Below, piece after piece: positions 44,981-53,675 of a stretch of 64,000 nt of DNA; the stretch's first letter is position 1, and the number at the start of each line of letters is the position of its first letter. The translations under genes were made by a program, and so were the position numbers. The notes under the pieces were generated by a model. That model saw only the letters and a list, made by a program, of their open reading frames with translations. It was not told the origin of the DNA and ran no database searches. The stretch is from NCBI GenBank assembly GCA_900290245.1, contig OKRB01000086.1, forward strand, positions 142,645 through 206,644, written 5' to 3'. This stretch comes from Candidatus Sulfuritelmatomonas gaucii (lineage in GTDB: Bacteria; Acidobacteriota; Terriglobia; Terriglobales; Acidobacteriaceae).

Positions 44981-45718
44981 ATGGGATTTCTAGGTTCGTT
45001 GTTCTACCCGTGGGGACTGCTCCTTGAAGCGGCGGCGATCATTCATTTCATCCGCCGCCGTCCCGACACGTATTGGATCTTCATCATCATCTTTCTCGGC
45101 CCGCTCGGCGCGCTGATTTATCTTTTTGCCGAGGCCCTGCCCGATCTCGGAATTCTGCGGCAATCCTTCAAGACATTTCCGCGGCGGAAGCGCATCGCGC
45201 AACTGCTGTTGGAGATTCATGACAATCCATCGGCGGGAAATTATGAAGAGCTCGGCGACCTGTATATGGATGAGGGCAAGCTGCAACCGGCCCGCGAGGC
45301 CTTCGACAAAGCCATCGCCGCGCGTTCCGATACCCTCGATTGCTTCTACCGGCGCGGCATTTGCGCGCTGCTGCTTGGTGACGCCGCCGCTGCTTTGCCC
45401 GACCTCGAAATGGCCGTGCGGGAGGATGCCGGCCACGACTTCTATCGCGCGGCAGGGCTGCTTGCCCATGCCTACGCCCAAACCGGGCAAGCGGAAAAAG
45501 CGGACGCGATGTTCCGGCAGGCCGTAGAACGATCCACCCTATCTGAAACGTATTTGAACTATGCGGATTTTCTGGCATCGGCCGGGCGCAACGCTGAGGC
45601 GCGCCAATGGGCACAGAAGGTGCTCGACAAAAAGCCGACCATGCCCGGCTACCTGCGCCGGCGCGAACGCCCATGGTTTCGCCGCGCGAGCGCCACCCTC
45701 AAGCGCGTGCCCGCCTGA
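44981..45718 (+). CDS. Membrane-anchored TPR protein
   Basis: Two N-terminal membrane helices (WGLLLEAAAIIHFI and TYWIFIIIFLGPLGALIYLF) resemble the short anchor seen in cardiolipin-synthase N-terminal domains. A cytosolic TPR array follows: NYEELGDLYMDEGKLQPARE, CFYRRGICALLLGDAAAALP, LLAHAYAQTGQAEKADAMFR and YADFLASAGRNAEARQWAQK. It is probably an adaptor for a membrane complex. The stop codon abuts the convergent next gene. Confidence 0.75.
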   Translation: MGFLGSLFYPWGLLLEAAAIIHFIRRRPDTYWIFIIIFLGPLGALIYLFAEALPDLGILRQSFKTFPRRKRIAQLLLEIHDNPSAGNYEELGDLYMDEGKLQPAREAFDKAIAARSDTLDCFYRRGICALLLGDAAAALPDLEMAVREDAGHDFYRAAGLLAHAYAQTGQAEKADAMFRQAVERSTLSETYLNYADFLASAGRNAEARQWAQKVLDKKPTMPGYLRRRERPWFRRASATLKRVPA

Positions 45719-46297
45719 TCAAGGTTTCGGCGTCTTGCTCGCAGCCTGGATCGGGTAATCGTGCTCCACTCCATCCTTCAGTTGTTTGAAGAGAGTGAGC
45801 TCGGGATGGTCGAGGCCATCGGCAAGGGTGCGCTCCCAGAGGAGCGTGCCGTGACTGCCGTCGTTTGCGTTGGACGAGTAGACCTCAAGGAAATCATCTG
45901 GAGGGCCCACTTCGCCGCCTACCCCGACTCCGTGAGATGGCCCGGGTGCGCCCGCAGGCTGGGGACCCCTTTGCGGGCCGGTACTCACCAGGACGCCAAC
46001 ACGCCCCTCAGCCAACCGGCCTTTGCGGACGACAAAAATCAGGTCAGCCTGGTCGCGCCGCGTCGTGATCACATAGCGGTGCCAATCGTAAAGAGCTTTA
46101 TATACGTCGGCGATGGCCTGGCGATCCTCCGGAATCAAACTTGGGTCAAATTCCTGACCCGCGACCGCTTCCACCCAGACGTACTGTGCCTGGTTAAACA
46201 TCGCCGGCAGCTTACAGGGCTTTTTTGTCTTGGCCTGCAGCGGGATGAGTGCGGGCACCAACACGAGCATCAAAGTGATCGTCTTCAGCAGTTTCAT
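45719..46297 (-). CDS. Secreted protein of unknown function
   Basis: From the ATG at 46297 a signal peptide (LLKTITLMLVLVPALIPLQA) leads into about 170 residues. The core has RQAIADVYKALYDWHRYVIT and QADLIFVVRKGRLAEG, then a Gly/Pro-rich stretch, then DFLEVYSSN and LWERTLADGLDHPELTLFKQ. The pattern (DLIFVVRKG, LLWE) resembles small acidobacterial secreted proteins, but I recognise no named family. The convergent stop lies directly against the TPR gene stop. Confidence 0.65.
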   Translation of the reverse strand: MKLLKTITLMLVLVPALIPLQAKTKKPCKLPAMFNQAQYVWVEAVAGQEFDPSLIPEDRQAIADVYKALYDWHRYVITTRRDQADLIFVVRKGRLAEGRVGVLVSTGPQRGPQPAGAPGPSHGVGVGGEVGPPDDFLEVYSSNANDGSHGTLLWERTLADGLDHPELTLFKQLKDGVEHDYPIQAASKTPKP

Positions 46298-46417
46298 CGG
46301 GCACCCCGGTGCGCGACTGCGCAACCATTTGACAGGCAAATCGGGCGAACGCAATCAGACTACCCGCTTTTTGCATGGATGGAGTCTATTTTCCGGGGTC
46401 TTGGTTCGACCGGAAGA

Positions 46418-47398
46418 TCAGCGTTTTGCCAGCAACCACATCACGACAAAGAGCACCACGGGCACCAGCGCCAGGCCGGCATAAAGCAGCATCTTTCGGC
46501 CGCCACGCAAAAACCGCCTGCGCAGTGCCGGGCGGCGCCCCGTATTATCGACGCCCACCAGTTCCTGATGCTCGAGTTCCCATGCCATCTCCGCAGCCGT
46601 CGAGTAGCGATGGTGGGGGTCGCGCTCCAATGCGCGAAACAGAATCTCTTCGACTTCGGGCGCAATCTCCGGGTTCAGTTCACGTGCCGGCGCGGGGTCG
46701 TGTAACAAGCGCTCGTTCATCACGGCCAGCGGGTTCGGTCCAACGAATGGCGGTTGGCCTGTCAGCATCTCGTAGAGCATGGCGCCGAGCGCGTACACGT
46801 CGCTGCGTTGGTCGCCGCGCTGGCCTTTCACCTGTTCGGGCGAGATGTAGTCGGGCGTGCCCAGAGCGGGCGTCAACGTGGCGTGGGTGATGCGCCGCGC
46901 ATCTTCCTTCAAGGCGATGCCGAAATCGATAATCTTGACGCGGTCTTGCGCATCGACCATGATGTTTTCCGGTTTCAGGTCGCGATGCACAACGCCATGC
47001 TTGTGCATGGTGTCGAGCGCGTCGCAGATGGCCAGCGTCAGCGCGACGGCACGGTCTACCGGCAGCTTCCTTTCAGCATTTAATATCGACCGCAGCAACT
47101 GGCCGTCGACCCATTCGATCACCATGTAACGCCGGCTGCGCTCTTCGCCGTCGTAGGTTTTTACGATTCCGGGGTGATCGATCTCCTGGCCGATCTCCTC
47201 CTCGCGACGGAACCGTTCGAGCAGGATGGGGTCGGCCTCCATCTCCGGATGCGGCACCTTCACGGCCACCTGTCGCCCGGTGCGCAGATCGGTGGCGCGG
47301 AACAGGGTCGCCATGCCGCTGCGCGCAACCTCCGCATCCAGACGGTAATGGTCCAGGGTCTCTCCGGCCGCGAGTTTGGTGGTCACAGAAGCCTGCAT
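46418..47398 (-). CDS. Eukaryotic-type Ser/Thr protein kinase with C-terminal membrane anchor
   Basis: A Hanks-type kinase: the ATP lysine in VAVKVPHP, the catalytic loop VVHRDLKPENIM, DFG in IIDFGIAL and SPEQ for the APE motif. The glycine-rich loop is degenerate (ARSGMATLF, one Gly). A C-terminal basic stretch and one helix (LLYAGLALVPVVLFVVMWLL) place the kinase in the cytosol, with almost no extracytoplasmic sensor. The ATG at 47398 is preferred over the frame opening at 47479. It is divergent from an esterase gene; targets are unknown. Confidence 0.9.
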   Translation of the reverse strand: MQASVTTKLAAGETLDHYRLDAEVARSGMATLFRATDLRTGRQVAVKVPHPEMEADPILLERFRREEEIGQEIDHPGIVKTYDGEERSRRYMVIEWVDGQLLRSILNAERKLPVDRAVALTLAICDALDTMHKHGVVHRDLKPENIMVDAQDRVKIIDFGIALKEDARRITHATLTPALGTPDYISPEQVKGQRGDQRSDVYALGAMLYEMLTGQPPFVGPNPLAVMNERLLHDPAPARELNPEIAPEVEEILFRALERDPHHRYSTAAEMAWELEHQELVGVDNTGRRPALRRRFLRGGRKMLLYAGLALVPVVLFVVMWLLAKR

Positions 47399-47505
47399 CG
47401 CATTTTCGATTGTTTCATGCAAATTGTAAGAAATGTGCAAGGAAAGGCCAACGATGCAAGAAAGAGCCGGGCCCGACATTGGAACTCATTATGATGGAAG
47501 CATCA

Positions 47506-48678
47506 ATGTCCCGATGGCTCAAATCTGTTGCCGCCTGGCTGGTGCTGGCATCCGCACAATCGCCCGGCGTGGCGCGCGGAATCGTTTCCAAGTCGCATCG
47601 CCCACCGCCTGCTCCGCCGCAGGATACTGGGTTCCTGAACCGCAGGATTGAATTGCACGGAATCGGCTATCGATTCCAGGTGTACCTGCCGGAGGACTGG
47701 CGGCGCGACGACGGCAAGCAGTGGCCCATCATTCTTTTTCTGCATGGCCGCGGCGAGCGAGGCTCAGAGGGCATGTGGCAAACGCAGATCGGCATCGCCC
47801 AGGCTGTGCGCAACCACCCCGACCGGTGGCCGTTTGTCATTGTGATGCCGCAGTGCCCGCAGAACGCGCACTGGACCGATCCCGCCCTGTTGGAGCTGGC
47901 CATGGCTACGCTCGATCAGGAGTCTGCGGAATTCCACGGTGATCCCGCGCGCACCTATCTCACCGGGCTTTCGATGGGCGGCTACGGCGCATGGGAACTG
48001 GCGCGCCTTCATCCGCATCGTTGGGCCGGGATTGTGATTGCAGCCAGCGGCGTGTTCTGGAGTTACGAGCCGGAGCGCTGGCAGGAGTCTACGATTTTGC
48101 CCGCCGATTACGCGCATGCCGTGGGACATACGCCGGTGTGGCTTTTTCATGGCAGCCTCGACCCGGTGGTCGCACCGCGCCAGAGCGAGCTGATGTTCGA
48201 CGCCTTCAAGGCCGCCCAGGGAAACATCCGCCTTTGGATGTACCAGGGACTGAAGCATGATTGCTGGACCCGCGCTTACGATGAGCCGGATTTGCCGCGA
48301 TGGCTGCTCGCGCAGCGTATTCCGGAGGCTCCGGAAGTGATGGCGGAGCGCATCGTTGTTCCGCTACATGCTCCGACGATCAAGCTGTCAACGGCGCAAC
48401 TTGACGCGCTGGCCGGCGAGTACCGCGAGCCCAACGGTAAGGCCATTACAACCATCCTCCGGCAGGGCGACCAGCTTTCTCAAAGGAGCCCGAGCGGCGA
48501 AGTGACCGGGTTGGAGGCGGAGACTGCCGATACGTTTTTCCGTCCCAGCGAGACTGCCGGCGCGCTAGCCACTCATCTGACGTTCGAGCGCGATGCCCAG
48601 GGGCGAGTGACCGGCTATGTGCTCCGCGACAGCCGGCATGAGGAGCGATGGCTGAAGTTGGCGGCAGGCGGGCGATAG
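47506..48678 (+). CDS. Secreted alpha/beta-hydrolase (esterase/peptidase-like)
   Basis: A signal peptide (WLKSVAAWLVLASAQSPGVA) leads to an alpha/beta-hydrolase: oxyanion region PIILFLHGRGERGSEGMW, nucleophile Ser in GLSMGGYGAWELA, Asp in FHGSLDPVVAP and His in GLKHDCW. This layout matches bacterial putative phospholipase/carboxylesterase proteins with prolyl-oligopeptidase resemblance. A C-terminal domain (LAGEYREPNGKAITTILRQG) resembles DUF3471-like beta domains. ATGs at 47491, 47494 and 47506 are all possible; 47506 has GGAAG at good spacing. The substrate is unknown. Confidence 0.82.
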   Translation: MSRWLKSVAAWLVLASAQSPGVARGIVSKSHRPPPAPPQDTGFLNRRIELHGIGYRFQVYLPEDWRRDDGKQWPIILFLHGRGERGSEGMWQTQIGIAQAVRNHPDRWPFVIVMPQCPQNAHWTDPALLELAMATLDQESAEFHGDPARTYLTGLSMGGYGAWELARLHPHRWAGIVIAASGVFWSYEPERWQESTILPADYAHAVGHTPVWLFHGSLDPVVAPRQSELMFDAFKAAQGNIRLWMYQGLKHDCWTRAYDEPDLPRWLLAQRIPEAPEVMAERIVVPLHAPTIKLSTAQLDALAGEYREPNGKAITTILRQGDQLSQRSPSGEVTGLEAETADTFFRPSETAGALATHLTFERDAQGRVTGYVLRDSRHEERWLKLAAGGR

Positions 48679-48727
48679 CCGGCGCTCATTGCGCCCATAA
48701 CAAGTTGGCAATCGAACCCTTCACCGT

Positions 48728-49444
48728 TCATGCAACCCGCAATCCCTTGAATACCGTCACGGGAGATCCTTCGGCCAGGAATGCAGAGTCTGGCGGACGC
48801 TTCAGCACGTTGCCGAGTTCATCGCCGTAGAACCGCGCCGCATCTCCTGAAAACCCGGCGTTCTTTGCCGTCCTGACAAGCCACCGTTGATGTTGCACTT
48901 CATATTCGATGCACCCGCCGCCTTTCTGCGCAGCGTATCCCCAGTAGTGTTCTGTGATGAATTGGGCCAGCGAGGCTTCGGCGGGAAGAAATGCGGGTCC
49001 CGCGGTTTCAATCCGCATGGAGCACCGGCTCAAGCCTCTTCCCCAGGAGTATTCCGCTTCCGTGAGTCCTTTTTCCGGACCTGCGTTGAACTGATGGGAC
49101 ATTGGCACACGAGAATAATTCTCACCAAACGCAAGTCTGGCCACCGCAGCGACCGCAAGCTTTGGGACTAGCTCCCGTATGAACACCACACCGCGTCGTT
49201 GTTGGCGCTTCACGTAGAAGCGGAGATTCACCTCCTCGAAGGAACGGTGAAAAGGGATGGAGAAGCCGGCGAGGCGCGTACTGCCAAACACGAAACCGAC
49301 GAGACTGACGAACGTTCGCTCTTCGAAGGTGTCCAGCTCCGTACCTTTGGGGAGGAATCGCCGAACCAGGCCGGGATCGACCGAGTAGTTCAGCATCAGC
49401 AGGTTACGCCACTCCGCAGTCAGGAACACGCCCGGGTGCTTCAC
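48728..49444 (-). CDS. YqjF/DUF2071-family protein
   Basis: About 239 residues with hallmarks of the DUF2071 family: FLTAEWRNLLMLNYSVDPGL, then FLPKGTELDTFEERTFVSLV and IPFHRSFEEVNLRFYVK, then GVVFIRELVPKLAV and a C-terminal FITEHYWGYA with VFKGLRV. The function of the family is unknown; it has an acetoacetate-decarboxylase-like fold. The GTG at 49444 has a GGGAGGGA ribosome site and begins VKHPGVF; the frame runs on to 49840, but that part overlaps the divergent neighbour. Confidence 0.82.
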   Translation of the reverse strand: MKHPGVFLTAEWRNLLMLNYSVDPGLVRRFLPKGTELDTFEERTFVSLVGFVFGSTRLAGFSIPFHRSFEEVNLRFYVKRQQRRGVVFIRELVPKLAVAAVARLAFGENYSRVPMSHQFNAGPEKGLTEAEYSWGRGLSRCSMRIETAGPAFLPAEASLAQFITEHYWGYAAQKGGGCIEYEVQHQRWLVRTAKNAGFSGDAARFYGDELGNVLKRPPDSAFLAEGSPVTVFKGLRVA

Positions 49445-49557
49445 ACATCCCTCCCCTCTTGCCGAGCATACCCTTGGCCGCCGGTCTTCCTGCGACGATC
49501 TTCCGGAACATTCCGCCTGGCGTTTGCGTATCTGAATCTCGGACATCAGGAGGCGCC

Positions 49558-50055
49558 ATGTATTGCAGCGGTTGTGGTCAGGCAATGGAGCCAGGGCAGG
49601 GATTCTGTCCGAAATGCGGGCGCGCGATTTCGCCGATGGTTTTCCCCATGCCCGACCCCCAGTTCGTTTTGGCGAGTTACGCCAGCAAAGTAAGGGTGCT
49701 TGGCATCCTGTGGCTCGTTTACGCCGGATTATCGTTGATTCTTGGCTTCGCCGGGCTGGCCTTCGCGAACGCGTTTCTGTCGGGAGCCTTCGGCACCTGG
49801 ATGCACGGCCCCATGCCGCCGACCTGGGTTTTTCCGGCAATCCTGCACTTTGCCTGGCTGATGCTGGCGCTGCGCGGGATCCTGGCGGCCGTGGCTGGAT
49901 GGGGCCTGCTGGAGCGCACAGAGTGGGGGCGCATCGTGGCGATCATTGCCGCTATTGTGAGCCTGATCAAGATTCCCTTCGGGACGGCGCTGGGTGTTGC
50001 CACGCTGATCATCCTGCTCGGCTACCGGAACAGCATGCTCTACGAGCAGCTGTAA
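49558..50055 (+). CDS. Zinc-ribbon membrane protein
   Basis: 165 residues. The N-terminus is a zinc ribbon CSGCGQAMEPGQGFCPKCG, followed by three or four membrane helices (VLGILWLVYAGLSLILGFAG, FPAILHFAWLMLALRGILAA, IVAIIAAIVSLIKIPFG and GVATLIILLGYRN). AGGAGG lies 7 bases before the ATG at 49558. Such zinc-ribbon plus membrane proteins are common and uncharacterised. Confidence 0.78.
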   Translation: MYCSGCGQAMEPGQGFCPKCGRAISPMVFPMPDPQFVLASYASKVRVLGILWLVYAGLSLILGFAGLAFANAFLSGAFGTWMHGPMPPTWVFPAILHFAWLMLALRGILAAVAGWGLLERTEWGRIVAIIAAIVSLIKIPFGTALGVATLIILLGYRNSMLYEQL

Positions 50056-50093
50056 GAGCAGCTCTCAGCTCCCAGCCTCCAGCTTCTAGCTGG
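50056..50093. repeat. AGCT-type intergenic repeat
   Basis: GAGCAGCTCTCAGCTCCCAG then CCTCCAGCTTCTAGCTGG, five AGCT-centred units immediately after the zinc-ribbon gene stop. A related unit is at 50192-50216 upstream of hemB, in partly inverted orientation. Confidence 0.55.
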
Positions 50094-50191
50094 TGTGCTT
50101 GGGGACTGTCCGAATCTGTATCGACAGCCTCATCTTTTAACGGATTGGAACAGGCTCTCATCCAGCGTTCAGATCGAGCGGCCCTCCGCAC

Positions 50192-50216
50192 GAGCTAGCT
50201 AGGAGCTAGAAGCTCT
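50192..50216. repeat. AGCT-type intergenic repeat upstream of hemB
   Basis: GAGCTAGCTAGGAGCTAGAA then GCTCT, four AGCT/GCTAG units ending 17 bases before the hemB ATG. It could pair with 50056-50093 in an RNA spanning both. Confidence 0.5.
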
Positions 50217-50232
50217 CGTCTACAATCGTTCC

Positions 50233-51222
50233 ATGGCCTTCCCAGTCAGCCGGATGCGTCGTTTGCGCAGGAGTGAATCATTGCGCGCGCTGGTGCGCGA
50301 GACCACGCTGGAGCCCGGGGACCTGGTCTATCCGCTGTTCATCTGCCCCGGCAAAGGCGTGCGCACGCCCGTCGGATCCATGCCCGGCGTCTTCAATCTC
50401 TCCGTCGACGAAGCGGTGCGCGAGGCGGAAGAGGTGGCGAAACTCGGGATCGCCGGGCTACTGCTCTTCGGACTACCTGAGTCGAAGGATGACCAGGGCA
50501 CCGGCGCATGGGAAGAAAACGGAATCGTTCAGCAGGCGTTACGCGCCATCAAGCAATCCGAAGCTGCGAAAAAGCTGGTTCTCATCGCTGATGTCTGCCT
50601 GTGCGAGTACACAAGCCACGGCCACTGCGGCGTGGTGGTCAAATCGGGCGAGAGTTTTGATGTCGACAACGATCCCACGCTCGAGTTGCTGGCTCGCACC
50701 GCCGTCAGCCAGGCGAAAGCCGGCGCTGACGTGGTCGCTCCCAGCGACATGATGGACGGCCGGGTGGCCGCGATTCGCAAGGCGCTCGACGCTGCAGGGC
50801 TCGCGCAGACGCCCATCTTGAGCTACGCCTCGAAGTTCGCATCGGCTTTCTATGGGCCGTTTCGCGAAGCGGCCGACTCGGCGCCGCAGTTCGGCGACCG
50901 CAGAAGCTATCAAATGGATGGCGCCAACCTCCGCGAAGCGATGCGCGAGATCGAACTCGACCTCGGAGAGGGCGCGGACATGATCCTGATGAAGCCAGCC
51001 ATGCCCTACCTCGATGTCATTCGCGCGGCCCGCGAGCGCTTCGGCGTGCCCATGGGCGCCTACCAGGTCTCCGGCGAGTACTCCATGCTTCACGCTGCGT
51101 TTCAAAAAGGCTGGCTCGATCAGAATCGCGCGATGCTCGAGTCACTGGTGGGCATTCGCCGCTCCGGCGCCGATTTCATCGTGACCTATTTCGCCAAAGA
51201 CGCGGCCAAGCTGCTGGCCTAG
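50233..51222 (+). CDS. hemB: Delta-aminolevulinic acid dehydratase (porphobilinogen synthase)
   Basis: HemB condenses two 5-aminolevulinates to porphobilinogen in haem synthesis, in the cytosol. Zinc-site cysteines are in [14 protein letters not shown] (C-x-C-x7-C), indicating the zinc-dependent type. The Schiff-base lysines are in [15 protein letters not shown] and [12 protein letters not shown]. Length 329 is normal. No good ribosome site precedes the ATG; AGCT repeats end 17 bases upstream. Haem supply matches the multihaem ACIII operon elsewhere in the window. Confidence 0.96.
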   Translation: MAFPVSRMRRLRRSESLRALVRETTLEPGDLVYPLFICPGKGVRTPVGSMPGVFNLSVDEAVREAEEVAKLGIAGLLLFGLPESKDDQGTGAWEENGIVQQALRAIKQSEAAKKLVLIADVCLCEYTSHGHCGVVVKSGESFDVDNDPTLELLARTAVSQAKAGADVVAPSDMMDGRVAAIRKALDAAGLAQTPILSYASKFASAFYGPFREAADSAPQFGDRRSYQMDGANLREAMREIELDLGEGADMILMKPAMPYLDVIRAARERFGVPMGAYQVSGEYSMLHAAFQKGWLDQNRAMLESLVGIRRSGADFIVTYFAKDAAKLLA

Positions 51223-51482
51223 CGCGCATTTCTGCCAAGCCACGCGGCAATGTCAATACCCCCAGAACCGCCGGCCCCCGCAACCAACTGAAAACAGATC
51301 GCAAATAGATCGCGGGAAAGTGCAGAGAATCTCTCTGACGTCGCTATCCTGATGTCGGATGAGCGAAAAAGTGTTCCAGCCCGGCTCGAGTTGCGAATGG
51401 AGCGACGATTGGAATCACTTCTGTCTCGAGAGGGATTAGCACTCGAAACCTGACTCAGCCTGCAAGTCTTTTGATTTCAGGA

Positions 51483-51506
51483 TTTTCAGTTATAAATGAC
51501 TGAAAA
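51483..51506. terminator. AT-rich hairpin downstream of hemB
   Basis: Perfect 8-bp stem TTTTCAGT (51483-51490) and ACTGAAAA (51499-51506) with loop TATAAATG. It is low in GC and 260 bases after the hemB stop, so termination is uncertain. Confidence 0.3.
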
Positions 51507-51673
51507 ATAAGGTATTTGGGCGAGAACTGTAGTTCTTAACTCATTCCGCGGGAAGACTTTGTGCAAAATAGCCCCGGGGGGGATGGGGGGGCACCCCGGT
51601 ACTCAAAGGTAAATAGTCCGCTGCCGGCATCGCTCCGTTCAGAAATCAAGCCTACGTAGAAAGCTGGCTTGCG

Positions 51674-51802
51674 ATACAGCCTTCGAGTATAGCGAAACCA
51701 GAGTGGCTGTATACCGAAAGTACCTCGTTCAAGTCGACGCGACCAACAGGGAGCGGCGACCTTGCGCAAAACTCAACAGGCCACACCAACTCTGGTTTCG
51801 CT
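51674..51802 (+). promoter_or_regulatory. Interlocked inverted repeats (pseudoknot-like) upstream of NCS2 permease
   Basis: An 8-bp perfect stem ATACAGCC (51674-51681) / GGCTGTAT (51705-51712) encloses the 14-mer AGCGAAACCAGAGT (51691-51704). That 14-mer is perfectly complementary to ACTCTGGTTTCGCT (51789-51802). The two pairings interlock, giving a pseudoknot or two alternative folds, ending 65 bases before the permease start. It may be a cis-regulatory RNA or the remains of a small mobile element. Confidence 0.4.
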
Positions 51803-51867
51803 CTAGCAGCTTGGCTTGAAGTTGGGGTTTGTGTTTTCCTTACTAGAACTCCCGCAAGTGCCCACCC

Positions 51868-53175
51868 ATGCTCAAGAAACTCGAAGCCTACTTTGAATTC
51901 GCCCGCCTGGGTACCAACTGGCGCACCGAGATTTTGGCCGGCGCGACCACCTTTGTCACCATGGCTTACATCGTGTTGGTGAATCCGGCCATCCTGGCCG
52001 ATGCCGGCGTGCCCGAGCAGGCGGTCACCGCCGCAACGTGCATCTCGGCTGCCTTCGGCTCCATTCTGATGGGCATTGTCGCGCGGTATCCCATCGCGCT
52101 GGCGCCGGGCATGGGCCTGAACGCCTACTTCACCTACACCGTTTGCCTGAAGATGCACGTGCCCTGGCAAACGGCCCTGGGCGCGGTCTTTCTTTCCGGC
52201 GTGATCTTTCTCGCCATTACCGCCCTCGGCATCCGGCAGATGATTCTGCGCGCCATCCCCCATCAGCTCTACGCAGCAGTGGCCGGTGGCATTGGCCTTT
52301 TCATCGCATTCATCGGATTCCAGCATGCCGGCCTGGTAGTGGGCGACCCGCACACCCTCGTCAGCATGGGCAGCGTCCGCAACCCGACAGCCTATCTCGC
52401 GCTTTTAGGGCTGATCCTGATGGTGGCGCTGGAAATCAGGAAAGTGAAAGGCTCGATCCTTATCGGCGTGCTGGCCGTGACCGGCATTGCCTGGGCGATG
52501 CACCTTGTGCATTGGACGCCTTCGGCGGGCGGAATTCATGCGCTGGCGGCAACCGCGTTCAAGCTGGACATCAGGGGCGCAGTGAACACGGGCCTGCTCG
52601 AGATCATCTTCGTCTTCTTCTTCGTCGATCTCTTTGACAACCTCGGCACGCTGGTGGCCGTCACCAAGCGGGCGGGTTTGATCCAGTCTGATCACTCGAT
52701 TCCGCGGTTGAACCGGATCCTCTTCGCTGACGCCACAGCAACTGTCTTCGGCTCGTTTACGGGAACCTCGACCGTGACCAGTTACGTGGAGTCCACGGCA
52801 GGTGTGGCGGCCGGAGGAAGATCGGGTGTGACCGCGATCGTGACCGGCCTGCTTTTTCTATGCGCGATCGTGGCCGCGCCGTTTATTGGGATTGTGCCTC
52901 CGGCAGCCACTGCCCCCGCGCTCATCCTGGTCGGATGCCTCATGCTGGCCGCCATCAACGAAATCCAGTGGAACGATCCGCTGGTTGCCGTGCCCGCGTT
53001 TCTCACGCTGGTGCTCATTCCTCTCACCTATTCCATTGCCAACGGCCTTGGCTTCGGCATCATCGCGTGGGCGGTTCTGCACCTGTTGGCCCCGAGAGTA
53101 AGGCGGCAGGACTGGCTGCTCTATCTGATTGCAGCGCTCTTCCTGGCCCGCTTTATCTACCTCGGCACAAATTAG
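51868..53175 (+). CDS. NCS2-family permease, adenine/guanine/hypoxanthine (AzgA/PbuG-like) type
   Basis: An inner-membrane proton-coupled nucleobase transporter with 12-14 helices. Family landmarks: RTEILAGATTFVTMAYIVLV and NPAILADAGVP at the N-terminus, IALAPGMGLNAYFTYTV, FFFVDLFDNLGTLVAVTKRA and GSFTGTSTVTSYVESTAGVA. The last motif and the N-terminal signature are typical of the AzgA/PbuG purine subfamily rather than uracil permeases. The 435-residue length is normal. Its long structured leader is noted separately. Confidence 0.9.
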   Translation: MLKKLEAYFEFARLGTNWRTEILAGATTFVTMAYIVLVNPAILADAGVPEQAVTAATCISAAFGSILMGIVARYPIALAPGMGLNAYFTYTVCLKMHVPWQTALGAVFLSGVIFLAITALGIRQMILRAIPHQLYAAVAGGIGLFIAFIGFQHAGLVVGDPHTLVSMGSVRNPTAYLALLGLILMVALEIRKVKGSILIGVLAVTGIAWAMHLVHWTPSAGGIHALAATAFKLDIRGAVNTGLLEIIFVFFFVDLFDNLGTLVAVTKRAGLIQSDHSIPRLNRILFADATATVFGSFTGTSTVTSYVESTAGVAAGGRSGVTAIVTGLLFLCAIVAAPFIGIVPPAATAPALILVGCLMLAAINEIQWNDPLVAVPAFLTLVLIPLTYSIANGLGFGIIAWAVLHLLAPRVRRQDWLLYLIAALFLARFIYLGTN

Positions 53176-53217
53176 AACCTGCTACCATGTTGGCCGATCA
53201 TCAAAAAGGGGCCCACG

Positions 53218-53541
53218 ATGCACTGGTACAACTATCTGGCTTACTTCTTCGGTGGCGCATTTTTCGCCAACACGCTTCCTCACCTCATCAATGGCGTCTC
53301 CGGCAGGCCATTCCAAAGCCCGTTCGCCAAGCCGCCGGGCAAGGGCCTGTCCTCCTCGACTGTGAATGTTTTGTGGGGATTCTTCAATCTCATCGTCGCT
53401 TATTTGTTAATCCTATGCGTCGGCAACTTCAGCATTCACGACATAGGTCAGGTGGCTGCAGTGGGCGCGGGCGTTCTGACGATGTCAGTCATGCTTGCCC
53501 GTACTTTCGGGCGATTCCATGGCGGCCTGCTCAAAAAGTGA
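53218..53541 (+). CDS. Small membrane protein of unknown function
   Basis: 107 residues with helices at YNYLAYFFGGAFFANTLPHL, VLWGFFNLIVAYLLILCVG and GQVAAVGAGVLTMSVMLART. The start MHWYNYLAYFFGG with a Pro-His and GRPFQSPFAKPPG loop looks like a conserved small family, but no function is known to me. It is 42 bases after the permease stop with a GGGG/AAAGGGG stretch upstream, so it may share its transcript. Confidence 0.75.
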   Translation: MHWYNYLAYFFGGAFFANTLPHLINGVSGRPFQSPFAKPPGKGLSSSTVNVLWGFFNLIVAYLLILCVGNFSIHDIGQVAAVGAGVLTMSVMLARTFGRFHGGLLKK

Positions 53542-53675
53542 TTGACAAGTTCGCTAACCGGCGGCGAGGTTCGTGTCGTGCTCATCGCTGACTTGCAACT
53601 AACAAGCAATCCACCCGTCCAAAGAAGAGTGGCCGACGATGCCTGGCCAGTAAATTAGACTCAGTGGATTCGCTG

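Larger units (their letters stand above)
51223..51867. other. hemB to NCS2 permease intergenic region rich in possible RNA structure
   Basis: 645 bases without a gene. It contains an AT-rich hairpin (51483-51506), a small stem AGAACT/AGTTCT (51523-51536), a double G-run (51576-51591) and an interlocked pair of inverted repeats (51674-51802). No tRNA is seen and the known purine riboswitch core was not found. It is the 5' region of the purine-type permease gene. Confidence 0.5.

Noticed and set aside
51223..51867. Classical purine riboswitch upstream of the NCS2 permease
   Set aside because: I looked for the three-way-junction core sequences of the guanine/adenine riboswitch and did not find them; the structure seen there is different.
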